A stretch of DNA of 64,000 nt from Setaria digitata (taxonomy: Eukaryota; Nematoda; Chromadorea; Rhabditida; Setariidae), in NCBI GenBank assembly GCA_003640385.1, contig RCAB01000080.1, positions 62,001 through 126,000 of the forward strand. The letters run 5' to 3'. The first letter of the stretch is position 1, and every line of letters starts with the position of its first letter. Under the pieces are notes generated by a model that saw only the letters and a list, made by a program, of their open reading frames with translations, was not told the origin of the DNA and did not search any database. A program made the translations under genes and the position numbers. Shown here piece after piece: positions 24,073-38,200 of the stretch.

Positions 24073-27000
24073 AGAGATCATTAGGAATATTTTTCAGGAT
24101 TGCATTTTCAAAAGCGCACACAACATCACTGAGAGAAAAGACTAAAACTATTCATGTACGATAATGTAAGGAGGTAACAACAATGAGGGACAACGATGAC
24201 TGCACAACCAAAGTTCAACCAAGCATGTGTTGAAAAACAAATTGCACAAAATACAACTAGCACTGCTTATCTTTCCCCACAGTCGATATCCATTAGTCTT
24301 ACTTAACCTCCCTCAGGCTCACCACCACCTGCAATCCTATTCCAGTCTTACCCAAGTAGCCTTCCTAAACTATTTCTATTCACAATCAAGTGCTCACCTA
24401 AATTTATCCCTTCACAATCTTTCTTTTATTTTTAATTGCTAGAGATGTTCACTTACTTGTATGTGTCGGAAATAAAAGCTGGAGGACACCCACGACCCCG
24501 TAGTACCAGTCTAATCTCTCTGTTCTGAAGAAAAGTATTTTTTGCACTTGTGTTTCAAGCAGGAAAAAAACGCAAAATGGGAAACGAAAAATCACTTCTA
24601 TATAAACACACAAACAAATAACAAACAGAAAGTTGTTCAAGAACCGGTCCAACAGATGGCACAGAGTTGATGACAAATAATTAGGTATGAAAAGAGTGCT
24701 GGGAAAGAGAAAGGAGAGAGTACGAAAAATGAAGTAAACAGAGACGGCAACATTCAGGAATTCATCTTTCCAGGGTGATTAGCATAGCCAAGAAGAGTGT
24801 ATTCATATCAACGGCCGTTCAAGCTTCCAGTTATTTGATTTCCTTTGCGTAAATGATAGTGCACAGTCGTGATGAAATGGGCCAGAGACGGAGGTGCTAT
24901 AGTATTGCACACTGATCAGTGAATATCAATAAGAAGGTTGACTTTTTGATGAACAGATTACGAAGATTACGAGTGTCTCTCAGAATGAACTTGCTGTGAA
25001 CATTACAGTAGAGTGATCTAATCCGACAAGCTTAACCCTTCAGCTTTCTACGTTTGGCTTAACGAAACTCCCTTATCAGCAGAAATTTACCGCAATCAAA
25101 CGTTTTTTAAAATACCCCTAATAGAAGTGTACATCGAACTGCTGGTACGTTATGTATAGAAATAACGGGAAGGAAAGCAGAAGTAGCACTAACTTCTTGC
25201 ACGCCGACAGATTCAAAAATTTGATAATCATGAATTTGAAAATTCCAAAAAGCAGTAAAGTGTGCCATCAGACAGAAAAAGGGACGAGAAGTGATTGTTG
25301 TTAATGAGTAGTGTGCCATTTGCCTTGACGAATCGAAAATCCTTGAAAGGAGTGAATCACGCTGTACGGATTGGAGTTATAAACGAAAGCAATGAACTAA
25401 TGATATCTTTTTTGCCACACCGCAAATCGTCCTTGGAGACACCTGTCAACATCAGAAAGGCAGCTGACATCTCATTCACGACGTGACCCTTCTTCCTTCG
25501 TACGTAAGCATTGCAGTTAATTTTAATTAAAAAGATTGAACGAATGTAACACTGATGGAAGGTCTAAACCGATCAAATAGTAGTCCTCAAGAGTGTAACA
25601 GAGATTTGAATGAAAAACCACTAGCAGTTCAGAAGTGACTCAATCTTCATAAATAAGCCGTTCTGAAATATATTGCGGACCGTCGTCATTTCCATTTCCA
25701 CCAACACGCATGACGTTTGCAAGGTGAATCAATAGTTATATCTGTCTATACTTCACTGTCCCTTCATGGAACAACGACGCACAGACAGACGTACTGTATA
25801 GAAGTACTGTTTTGTAGAGAAAATTCCATTCCACGAATGGGAAAATGAATTTCGACAAGCGCCAGAAAGGAACTGAATTCTGAGCACTGCTGCAGAATAT
25901 TTCTCGGATGATAATCAGCGTCAGTATCACATTCGCAACACAAGTCAGATGCGTCAAGCTTCAAGAAACCAGTCATGGAAAGGATTTGAATTATTCCGCA
26001 TGCTACGCTCAGAAGCACTGCTCACTTCGAGGTTCAAATATCCGTTTCGGAGAGAAATGAGAGGAAGACGCGACGTGAATTATCACACACTTCATCTTTC
26101 CAAAACACCATGAATCAAGAGCCTTGCAAAGCGTTAATTCCGAAACATTTCAGCTTTGTTTAGAGTGATTTCCTACCAAGACCTGGCTAGAACAAGAAAC
26201 ACACCGTGATAAAAGCAGAGCGAAAAGTGGCGATGAAATGCGTTAAGTCAACTGACTTGCTGTTTCAGTCACACTCCTTCGAAACACCCTGAGGACGTAA
26301 GGGATCTCATCCAACGTCCGCCTTTTTCACGTGAAAGCGACAGAATGTCACGAGTGTCTTCGTGTCTATGGAGAGAGAGAAAATCAATGGTCATCACATG
26401 ACTAGTGCTACGACGTTCGTGGAGGACAGTACGGATCAAAGCATCACTGATAACATCACTGGAATTTGACGGAGCTCTGAGGCGTTTCCTCGATCGATCT
26501 CTCTCCTCACATCACTCCCAGCCTCTACCTTCCCTGCGTTCGACGTCACAGGGTTACTACTGCATCGATCATCAGTTGCCTATAATCTCCTTGCTTACAT
26601 CTTGCTTCTCTCGTTCAGATTCAGTCGATTGGATCAATAGTAGTGGACCGATGGCTGCTTCATTGCGGGAAACAGAAGGACATTTTGTTCTTACTTCCTA
26701 CTCCACGTTACTTACGTGCTGCCAAAGGGTTGGAAAGGTCGGGAAAACATTGCCATAAAGACTTGAGGATCGCACTTTTCTCGTACAGACACCTTTGTGA
26801 GAAGACTGGTCTAGCTCGATGCTCATTAGTATGGTTCAGATAACTTGTTTTTCTGAACATAAGGGTGCTGGAAGTGGAACGAATGGCAAGTACTTCGTTA
26901 TGGTGACAGTGACGTCCTTTTCACGATGAGCTTTCCGAACACAGTTATTTTATTCATTGGAAATCGATTGAACTAATCTGTCATTCCAATTTCTCTTCTG

Positions 27001-29144
27001 ATCTCTTCGATTTTTAGAGCTCCTTCAAATTGGAATGACGCAGAAACGGATTTATGGAAACAGAACATAACCCTTTCATAACATCGCTCCGGAAGTTAAA
27101 TGTTGGATATGCCAAGCAACCAGATTTCGTTGCAAAGAATCAGAACTGCTTCATGCTGCGAAATATGCCACTGCTATGTTTTTCATATTCATGGTGTTAA
27201 GATGACGCAAGTATTAGTTTACGAAATTACTGGGGAGAGCGAAGTTACTCTCATAGTCATCTGCAGTGTACTTTGTTATCTTTCCTTCACTTCATATTGT
27301 CGAAGTTTTAGGTTTTAAAAAGCTTTGTCTTAAAGGGAAATATCTGGACCACTGATAATGCAGGATTTCTTAGGAACGGAATGAGTAGATTGTTAACAGA
27401 ATTAAACTTCTGCATATGTTATCAACTCTCCCGCACCTTCCTACTTTTTGCAGTGACTAAATCGCGCCTCCCAGAAGAGTTCATCATATCAGAGACAACA
27501 TTAAAAGATTCCTCATTCATCTGACTTTCAGCGTTGGTCCAGATGCTTAGTGTCGATAGTGATCCATGGGTTATTACTCTTCTGTCAAGGCTATTAAGGT
27601 CAAAAGTACCAAAATAAATTGCGATTCTTCTCCCTCATTAGTATTATATTTAAAAACTACTGGTAATCACGGTCAATCAAAACTGTTTCTTGATAAGATC
27701 AAAGATATAAGAGACCACTTGAGTTAACTTCGGACAACTGTGATGGTCTTTATGCCGGATATCCGACAGCTGGTATCGATGTACTTGAAAAGTTGGAAAG
27801 AACGTAAATGGTACGGAGAAAAATTTTATTCAGAAAAACAGAGAAAGGATGACACGAATAAAGGAGGGAATCTCGGAGAGGATTGGTTCAATGTGAGAGC
27901 TAGACTGAACAAAGCGGTATTCAAATAAGATAATAGTTAAAAAGGAGCAACTCACTGCCATTCCGTGAGCTTATTTCGCAGAAGTTTGAACTGAAAAGCT
28001 TATATAATCATAAATATATTTATATGAGAGAATGCTTTGACAACTAAAACGGAATGAATAAAATGTATGTTTCTGAATTCATTTCAAACGAAGTTTAAGA
28101 GGGCGCACATCTGCTATTAAAGGACGCAATTGAACTAAAAGCGCATTATGATCATCCATTAAGTTTGTGGTGAAAAGTAAATTGGAAGTTCAAATTTAAA
28201 TCAAATTTAAAGCAAATTCCTATTGTTCAGCCTGTTTAGGAAGTTGAATCTAAAATAAATTTAAAAGAATTGCCTGAGAAACCTTTAAGGTGGTTCCGAT
28301 CGATGATTTATTTATTCGCGAAAGGCTTTTACCTGCTAACTTATCGCTTTCACTAGATGACTTGTCTGAACAACTTATACGTTCCTTGTCATACAAGAAT
28401 GAGGAGATCTGTCACCTGTAAAAATGTCAAAACCTATATACACTGTTATTGAGAAGTGTTAGAGTAATTTTTGCTGCTGAAAATTTTGCAAATTCAAATG
28501 AAACAATTTTGTTATTGATTTATTCTTTGTAGTGTAAACAACGAAGTATTCTTAGCATGCAACAATTAGTTTATGCAAAAGAAACACACTGATAACTGAT
28601 GCCGTTTTCAGTAAACACAACTTGTCGATTATATTATAAAATGTGATAATATCACACCAAATAATTAAACCAGTTTTTTACATAGCTGATTAAAGGAGTT
28701 GACATTGAACTTTCAATACAATTCATTTCTCGGGTGAAAGGAGTTTGGATACATATAGTTTATGCAAGCAATAATCGCATTTTCATTTAGACCAATTTTA
28801 ATTATTTCAGTAGCTTCCTTAAAACTGTGTAAAACACCTAAGCAACTAAAATTTCATTCGAAGGCTTTGTTTTTTTTTTTTTACTAGCAACATTTCATTC
28901 CTAAATCTGATCTCTTACTTTAAAAGTTAAACAGCGTTAGTTGATTTTTCTCCATTTATTTTTTATATTTAACTTTTCTTACAATAAAAAGGAAAGAACG
29001 ATTGAAATGACAGTGAATGAAAAATGATAATCTCTCTATAATAGGAATGGTTACACTTTAAAGATATTTTTCAGCTCTAAACTACAAAAGTTTTTTTTCC
29101 GTTAATCAATTGATGATTGTTTTTATAATGAATGAACAGTTTTG
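24073..29144. other. Long stretch with no supported gene
   Basis: This should contain the promoter of the membrane protein gene (-). Between about 24700 and 27100 the sequence is less AT-rich, and short frames open on both strands (for example 25764-26018 on minus and 26405-26758 on plus). They have no domain, no convincing splice partners and low-complexity serine/leucine content, so I treat them as chance. 27400-29144 is AT-rich with simple A/T runs. Confidence 0.4.
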
Positions 29145-32100
29145 TCAGCGACTTTTGGTAATTAATGAAATATAATTCTTTCTAAACAGGAAATTAATGT
29201 ACATTTCAATGGATATATCAGATGAAAAATTTACATTTGAATATGTTTTGATCATATTGTTTGTTTGCTGTCTTTCTACTGTGCTATTTATATTTCGTTT
29301 TAAATTGTCTGCGGATACCCATTTGAATGCTTTTTTCCTTTTCTTAAGTACTTTTTTCGCCACCTTATCATTTCCTCCTCCAATAAAATCCGAAAACGAC
29401 ATATCTATCCTCTTATCCGAAGTTATCACTATTCTACTTTTTGATAAATGAGCGATTGCAAATTCTAACTGCTTAATGGCAAATTAGGACCAGAAATGTA
29501 TGCAATCCAATTGTCATAACTTTTTGTGTTTCCTTCATCCTTCACTTTCAGGAGATACTTCCGTAAATTCATTCACTTTCTGTGAATTTGCCATCCAGTC
29601 ATTGTTTTTTTTTTTTGCATTTTCAGTGTACTTTAATGGTGGAATGGGTTCAAAATTCAACTAACCCTAACCAATGCTGAAAAAGAAATACTTTTTGAGA
29701 TATTTTAGGAGCATATATCTCTAGAATTCAATTCTTTGGTCCAGAAATTCGAATGACAAAAGTTTTCTTATGACGCATATAGTTTATTTCCTCTTTCTGT
29801 TCTTCGATTATTTCTTGTCTAAATCTTGATCGTTCACTCCAGAATTAGTCCTAATGATAATTGAATTAGAACTGTTCAAAATTTTCATATTTGGGTTTCC
29901 GAACAAAATCCATTCTTTCTCAGCCGTTAACTGACCAAATTGCCCTCTTAATTTGTAAACTGATTTGGAACTTTCTATTTCACACCTTTTTTCAGTCTTT
30001 CGTAAATGAATTTGAATTTGGAAATTTTTAGTTCTATAGCAGAGGGTAGTAGAATGATTGTGTAACAAAACCTTAATGCAATCTGTTGTTTGGGCTGTGT
30101 TCTAACATTGTTAACTTTGTTTTATCATCAATAATAAGTGCAATGGATTTTATGCTATCTCGCTTATTCATTAAGTTCTTCCTAAATCTTTTTTAGCAAG
30201 TCTTAAAGTCTGCTGCAGTTCTTTCCTTTCAAATTTTATCAAAATTTAAGAATTAAGAAAGTTTTCTGTCTTCTACAAGGTCAATATTCAATATTTTTGA
30301 GATCTATGAGGTTTATTTTCCTTTAAAAAATTGCCAACTGATGGTGAAGTCAACAAAAAGAAAGGCATTTCTGTTTCTAATGTTTGGTGATCAAAAAGTA
30401 TATTTCCTTGACTTCTTTTGCAAACATCGGGAATCGAGTTTACTGTGTTTAAATAGAAACTTGTTTTTACTTCCAAGAAAATAATCACTTGCTATAACAA
30501 CCAAAATCAAAAAGGAAAGAAATAGTCACCTCAAGCGGAAAACCAACCACTTTATGGTTATATTGGTCAGGAAAGAAATTTTATCTTTATCTTTCTCTTA
30601 CCTACAAAATACCAAAATACTCGACTTCATTGAATGTGAGGAAGTTAGAGAGTAAAAACAGGCAGTGGCTGATATATTACATCTTCTTTAGTGAAGAATC
30701 TGAAAGCAAGTCGAATTAAGAAAGGATCTTTTTAAAGAAGGTAAGCTCAAAGCAAGAAGAACTCCACTTATATCATCCAGTGTTTTTTTTCTTTTTTTTC
30801 AGTAGAATTTATGGTGAAGGCTTGCGTTAATTTAAAAGTTGTATAATTAATGAAGTGAGATAAGGTAATAAGGTAATTTGCATCATCCTGTATAAGATGC
30901 TTCATATAACTTTCTATTCTTCTATAACACTTGGTTTGATAATTGACGATAATTCGAGACGAAAAAGTTATTTAGCCTAGCTATTTTGCGATTCTCTTAA
31001 TTTATCTGATCCTTTTCACTTTGCAACTGTTCGCTACCTATTTTCCTAAAGCATGATGAAACAGATAATGGTTATTTCTTCCTAATTAATGATCCTCCTT
31101 CCTGTAGAACGCTATACAAACAACAGTTTAATGCAGAAGTTACCAATTTTAAAAGCGTAAAATATTGTTGTCTACTCTATTCTCATCATCGACGAGTACG
31201 TACAACAAACACAGTGTACCACCATCATCAAATTTTAATGTGCTTATGTGACAAATGAAATGACATGAAACTTTTACTCATCTCAAGATTTAACCTTTCT
31301 TGATTTTAATTTTCTACTTTAAATGGAAAACCATGAGAGTCTGGAAAATCCATGAGCCTTACTTTTCTTAGGCAGAGAACAGTATAATTCCTTAAACGAC
31401 CTTTAGTATTTTAGTTTTGCCATTGAAAAAGGAATCCATTGATGACTGCATACGGTTTTAAGTAGCGTTTATATGAAACCATTCAGACGGGTTAATAGCA
31501 CTGGTTCCAATTCGCCAACTGTTTAGTGGCTGTTCTGAACATTTAAAAAGACCGGTATTCGAGACCATTCTTCTCTGATATTTTGCTAATGACTGTTCTT
31601 CGATTGTTCCTCCTACAGTTAATTTATAAATATATATAATTCTCGAACTGTATATTTTAAGTAATGTGTACTGTGATTCACAACCGGTCTCTGCATTCTT
31701 CACCTAATTGTAATTCACTGTTCAAAATAAATTAGAAGACCCGATGTACACACATATTTTCTACATTCGTACTGTAGAAAATATTTATATGCGTGGGTCT
31801 TCTGTTTTTTTCTTTTTTTTTTATTCATAGCTGAAAGTAGAAATGAGTTTGCGAGTTCGATATTTTTACACCGTTGACACCGATCAAAAACTTCGCTTTA
31901 GTTGTTACTTCCATTCCACCTTTTGCCAAAGTGTGTCATCATGCTTTACCTATAAAATAATAAAAGCGCTGCATATGTGGGAAACTTGGTAACTTCATCG
32001 TGTTGTTAAATATTTTTGATTTTTAAAAACAAACCTTACATTGCGTCCACTAACAGTTATTTTTTATTTCGTTGTATTTTGACAAGGCTGAAGCATTTTG

Positions 32101-32312
32101 TCAATAACTCCGCCATTCTGTATCAGTGAATAATTGTTGAAATGGAAACTTAGGAACATTTTTGCCTCAGGGGATAAAAAGGTTATTCCTTTTCCACAAC
32201 TTCCGAGCAATCGACTCTGTTCAATAAATTTTCCAGCTTTTTCTTCGTGTCTAATTAATCCATTCGTGATTTCGGATGAGAAGTTAACCAACCACAAACT
32301 ACCCATTCTCAA
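29145..32312 (-). pseudogene. Possible decayed coding region
   Basis: Read on the minus strand, a series of coding-like blocks follow one another at 32306-32064, about 31907-31830, 31703-31458, 30488-30288, 30068-29808, 29640-29540 and 29429-29145. Examples are ITNGLIRHEEKAGKFIEQSR, EEQSLAKYQRRMVSNTGLFK and QFGQLTAEKEWILFGNPNMK. They end at stops rather than at recognisable GT donors, and the block near 29640-29540 changes frame across a run of 12 A residues. This looks like a gene broken by stops and frameshifts, or a poorly assembled one. I recognise no family. A-rich non-coding DNA can also mimic such peptides, so confidence is low. Confidence 0.25.
31734..31803. repeat. 70-base hairpin-forming inverted repeat
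   Basis: The outer arms AGAAGACCC / GGGTCTTCT (9 bp) and inner arms ATATTTTCTACA / TGTAGAAAATAT (12 bp) pair perfectly. The 10-11 bases between them pair partly through G-U wobbles. The loop is about 7 bases (TTCGTAC). Size and shape match a nematode pre-miRNA, but a small transposon relic is also possible. It sits within the broken minus-strand coding-like region. Confidence 0.5.
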
Positions 32313-35216
32313 TCCCACTTAATTGTTAAAAAAAAGGAAATTCATGACATACATTTACGCTGATGGCACTATTATCTCATAGTTTGCGATAGTTGTAGAA
32401 AAGTTGATGTGTAATGATTGTTATATCATTATTGCACTTATCGTATGCTTTTCTTTCTTCATCTCAATTTTCCCACCACGCTTAAAGCGACGAAGAACAG
32501 TTTCTGTTTACTTTGAGGTTTCAATGAAATTTACTGATCAAAAACAAGCAACTTTTCAAGAATCTAATTGAAAACCGTTTAACCTAACAGATTCTCTCGC
32601 CATTTCTGCTTTTCGAACCCGTCCCTTATAATGTTCCTTCTGTAATGTCTACTCAAAACTGCTAATTAATGTCTTTTTCACTTCGATATGTTTGAGAGGA
32701 CGGATTATTATAATTGCTTCGAGAGTGATGCTAACAGAACTGCAAGTGCTTCCTCCTTTTAAAACTTTGTTATTCGAATCTCTCGCTTGAAAACGTGCAT
32801 AGAATTCTCAATCCTATCCAAATCTTACTCATAGATTTGCTTCTCAGAAATCACGCATTTCATCTTGATCATAATTGATTGTTTCATCCGTTTTTCTATC
32901 AAGGAACGAATTTTTTTGTTCTCTTTTGCAAATTATTTCTTCTTTGGCGCTGCCAATTTCGAACGGAGCAATTATTTTTTCTTCCGGTCGTAAAGTCCCA
33001 GCGGCATAAATTTCCAAATTTCAGTTCAGTTACATTTTGTGTTTGTGGGCGTTCCATAATTTTATATTATCGGAAGTTTCTCATCTCTCAGAGTTTTCAG
33101 GGACGCCTCAAATTTCTTTAATTCATCTATCGGAAGGATTTCATGAGCTAACGTTGTTTTCCTCGATTTGTTATAGAGCTGGAGGACTTTTTGCCATAAA
33201 AGGCCGTAAAAACTTCTGCATGTCACTGTGAGAGGTTTGAATTTAGTACAAGAAGCCTTCTGGTTTCTGGTTCTTTGGGATGAAATTTTCCTTGTAGCAC
33301 TGATCTGATTGATTAGGGCTAAGATGATTCGGTAAAACTGTCTTTTTCTAAATTATGACGAGCATTAAGAATATTCTCAACTAATGCCTCGATCAACAAC
33401 TACATGAGATTTTTTTCTCTCATCAGTGATTCGTCGAAGTTTGAAATTAATTGTTTGAGGCTGATCTAGATGGTCGTATCTAGTGACGTTGTCTTTTAAC
33501 CAAACTGATGAATGTAACATGAAAAGTAAGCGATCGCATTAAACTTAAAGTTCGGTAACTCACTAAGCAAGTAACAGTACAATCTGCGACAACTAATGTC
33601 ACAACATTTAACTTACTGGACGGAGGTAGTTATCCATTCTTTTACTTCCAGTGATGAATGTTCTAACGTGGACTAAGCTAAGCATGAGCTTGATGAGCTT
33701 TATTCTTTAGAGTCACAAATTCTTAGTTCATTCCTTCATAGTATGTACGCAAACAAACCTCCGTGTGACAATCGACTGAGGAACTGGTGATGTACTACAT
33801 ATAATTGATAAAAGGCTGGGGAAAGAGAGGAAGAATGTCAACGAGAGGTCAAAGGATGACAACCTATATCGAGCTTGCGATATGATCAGATGGTAGAACG
33901 CGTGATGTGAAATCCGTACTTCATTGATGTTGAAGTTCATTGGTGACAGGTGTTGACAACATAACCAATCGGCAAAGTACAATCAGCCATTGTGAAAGTG
34001 ATGACACAGTGTTAAAACTGGACTTAATTTTATTCTACTTCTTTCCGTATTTTAATAAACTTCTACTGCCAATTACCAATCATTAGTCGGCACGAATTTA
34101 TTCTCGTCTCTTTTTACCAAGATAGAAGAAAAGACAGATGAGCAATGACGTTGGAGGAATGTGCGAGAAAGGACAATTGTTGGTTCTTGAAATTGGATTT
34201 CAAAACTGTGCTCCTTTCTTTGGTCTTTCACGGTTGCAATACATTAGAATACGCGTAGAACCCGCTTACATCTTACAACTTCACGCAATTACGCCACTTA
34301 CCGCAAATTCATTCCGTTTCAATTAAGTTTAAACTTTTAAGTCTGATCTTAAGGTTGAAAAATGCATGAGGTGCATAGCACTATTACCTGGAAACACTCC
34401 CATGAAACTTTCTTAATAATTTAGTTTTTCTTTTCTTTTACTGTATACATTCTCAGTTAAATATGAAGTAAATTTTTTCTATCCTAGACATATCAACATA
34501 ATAGATTAGAATATCGGTCTGATTTTTTTTATTCCTACCAAATCATCCGCTGCATATAACAGCTCGACTGTTTTTTGAACTGACTGGTAATATGCTGATA
34601 ATTAAATATGTAATGGAAAATAATCATTTGCTGCAAAATCATTGTTGCAGATAATCGAATAGTTTTATTTTTTCATTCCCAACTGACTGGAAAAAGAAAA
34701 CTACAGTTTTCCGTTGTTTGGATCAGATTAGAAAATCAGAAAACCTTAAACTAATATACAAATCGATAGAATTAATAGCTGATTTCACTACTATATTCTA
34801 ATGTCAGGATGATTTTCTGAATGGTCGTACACACAAATAAATAAATAATTGAGGCATTAATGATTTCAACAGTAGAATTAATTAATACTCCACTCTCTTT
34901 TTTTCCTTGACTTTCTCACGCTGCCCTTATTTTGCACCTTTATTTCATTGCACATCATTTGTATGCGACAAGTGGTAACTTCAATATTACGATCACAGGA
35001 ATTTCACTGTCTGCTGTGATCGGTAGCCATTTTCTCTTTGTTTCGTTTTTCTTACGAGATTAAAGTGAAGAATTTTTTCGTTTCAGATTAAAGAGAAACT
35101 TTGAGGAAGAAAAAGTTCGTTAAAAGGAGAAGGAGCATACTGGCAGGCCTGTCTGATCCAGCCATTTTATTCGCGAAAAATCAACAGTTCCCTCTGGCCT
35201 CACAAACTTAATATCG
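32313..35216. other. Intergenic region upstream of the PTR gene
   Basis: No supported gene; short frames near 32879-33231 and 33728-33982 lack domains and splice partners. Near the downstream end a strong acceptor (TCGTTTCAG ending at 35086) precedes a purine-rich stretch that could be a 5' UTR exon of the PTR gene. Promoter elements could not be identified. Confidence 0.35.
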
Positions 35217-38200
35217 ATGCAATTCTTCTCCTTTTGTCCATTTTCAAGTGGACCAGGCAGTCAAACACGCCTTGTTAAATTTGTTAATTTTCTGCACAGG
35301 CGTTGGTCTTATTTCCTCGCTGATCATATCACTGGCGCCATCGTTATTTCTGTTTTAGTATCTGTTGTATGTACTGCCAAAGTCGTCACTACACCGTTAG
35401 TTTCTGTACTTCGCTGAATTCTAGTTTGAATTAATTTGTTCTAAAAATCACAATAATTAGACTTGGCTGATTTTAATTAGTTCGATGACAAATTTCTATT
35501 TCCAGATCTGTTTTCTTTCTTTTATAACTCAAATAATAAGTATAATTAAGGTTGCCCGTTTTAGGCAAGAATACTTTAAAAAAAAAGAACTCTTGAAATT
35601 AAAATCAGAGAAAACTAGTGATACTCTGAAAGTGAAATGATACTGGATTTTCAAACATACTCGACGTATGGGTTGGGAAGACATTTGCTTGAAATCACAC
35701 GGGTCACTTAGCTAGAAAATAAATGAAAAAAATTGCAGTTACGAGAATGATCTGCTGGGTTTCATACCTTACGGGGCACGATCACGTGGAGAACATGCAG
35801 TACATGAGGAGTTTACTAATTTTGAAGGTAGAGGAATTGTTTTGATGGTTCTCGTTGTTCCCAAAGACAATGGTTCGGTACTGAGAACGGAAGTGATGAA
35901 GGAAGCTATTGAGGTGAGAAATGACTTCATTAAATAAAAATTTTCTCTGCTAGGCCCTTAGATAACCATGAAGCTCTCTGCACATCTCCATCATAATGAT
36001 GCCTTCGGGAGTTATTAGTGGAGATGTTGATTATAAAGTTTGGATAAGCTTTGCTGCTGCCACTGAAACAAAGCAGATATCCTTTTTAATCCTTTAATAA
36101 CAACTCTATAATTATTAAAATGGCATCTTCAGGTAGATGACATAATTTCAAATAATTTTACTTTGTATAATCATATTCTCGACAGAGAAGAGTCTTTCAA
36201 TGAATTCTGCATCAGCTTCTGCATGCTCAATCTTCCCCTGCAACAGTTCCATGTAATTTTTTTTTTCTAATTATTAATTTTTTCAGTTTTTGAGAATCAC
36301 TGCTTTTACTTTCTTGAAAGATATCCTGGAAATTAGAAGTTACTTTCATTGCTGTGTCGTACAGTCATTAAATGTTTAGTTCTTTCTTTTTATTCTTTCG
36401 TTAAGATTATTATTTAAATTTTTGAGGAAAAAATTTCTTTTAAAAAGGCTTAGATAATTTGATTAGGACATGGAAATATAATTTTAAAAGTTCGGAATAT
36501 AACAGTTTTGAAAGCTAAGGTATAACATTCAATGCGCTGTACAACTCCGAAGCTTTTCATAGAAAGGAAGTTTATTACTGGAATAAAAATTACCAAAATG
36601 CTAGTAATGTAAAAATAAAGGTGGTTTACAGAATGGTTTTCAAGTGCAGCTGGAACTTCTTCAAGCTCATCAGCCATTAAATGATCGAATTTATTTGAAT
36701 TATCCGGTTTCTAAAATATATGGGCGATCTGTGAACATACAGGTATTGTATACAGATATTTCATATAGGATAGATTATGAAAATCAAACTACTTGTTAGG
36801 TTAGTCAAAATGGTTTGAGGTAAGGAAGGCTGTGATACAATCACAGATAATCAGATTTTTTTTTGGACTGATAAGTTTAAAATACAAAAAGGAATCTTTT
36901 TAAACTTTCAGCTGAATGTTAATGGAATAGAACTAAAAAATGATTCGCTAATAATAGATAGTGCGATGAACAGTTCGGCGATAGAATCCGCTAATTATGC
37001 TCCTCGAATCACAAATATGAATTCAGCAAAGATGATTAGACTTATGTATCGTGGTGAACGAGTAGGGAACTGGACGGCGAAGGAAACGCAACAGTACGAA
37101 CTGAGCATTGTTCGCTTCTTTCAACAGTAAGCTTTACGTCCTCCGTCTTCACGTGGACCGTTTCACGTCACTTAGTCATTACAGCGTGCCAACCCTGGCC
37201 GTTGGCGGTGGTTTATTCCACTGAGCCAACCCGGTCAATGCACACGCCAAAGCCGCTTTCTCTACTTGGAGCTTCTGTGACATTTGAAACTTGGGATGTC
37301 TTGCCAAGCTTCGGTTCTTCGTGAAGGTTAGATCTTAATGCTTGGATGCTACCAGACTAATTCCTACGTATTTTGCAATGGGAGCGCTTCTCGTCCGGAC
37401 TATTCGATCCATTACTATTTTTTTTTTTTTTTTTTTCATTGATTTGTGGACAAATTTTCCTCAGCCCCTATTCCAGCAAAGTGAGTAAAGAATGTAAATT
37501 TCAATAATTTATTGTTTTAGTAGAAAAATCCAGTTAAACTAAACAAAGCAGTTAAAGTAATGTTAAAATCCTGACTAACCTATGTTTAAAATGGTTTTTA
37601 TGTATGGAATTCTCTAAAATTTTTATTTTTCTTAACTTTTAGAGTAACATTTATATTCACTTTAATAATCAGCTTTGTAATTTTCGAAATGATCCGTATA
37701 AGCTATGTTGATTCCTCTAATTCTTTTTATGTATGTTCATTGCATGTCCCTTGACTGGAAAAGATTCTTTTTGGAAAAAATTCTCTTTATATCCTAAATT
37801 TCTAAACTGAATTTTAAATTATGTTCTTAATTATCCTAAATTAGGTTTTTAAAAAATAAGAGTTACTGGTGGTTTTATTCAAAATCTTTTCCAACTAAAG
37901 AATATGCCGTGTTTATGCAATCGAAGCTTTCCCATAAATAACTAATGATTAGAGAGAATTTTTTTAACGACGAATATTTTCATTGCTGCCAAGGTATCAA
38001 AGATTTTTTTGTTGAAGTTTTCAAATGCTGGGAATTTTGGAATGTGTTTGCTTCATATTACGTATTAAACTGGCATGACAGTTGCATGTTAGACGCATTC
38101 ACTATGTTAGAAACGAAATTTTGCTGAAGGAGAAGTCAATCTTACTTGAATGTACACTCAGTTAACCGGACAGAAACAGTCCACCTAGTGGACGAACCGT

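Noticed and set aside
26405..26758. 117-codon plus-strand frame in the less AT-rich part of the 24-27 kb region
   Set aside because: Serine/leucine-rich, no domain, overlaps another open frame, and no acceptor or donor pattern fits it.
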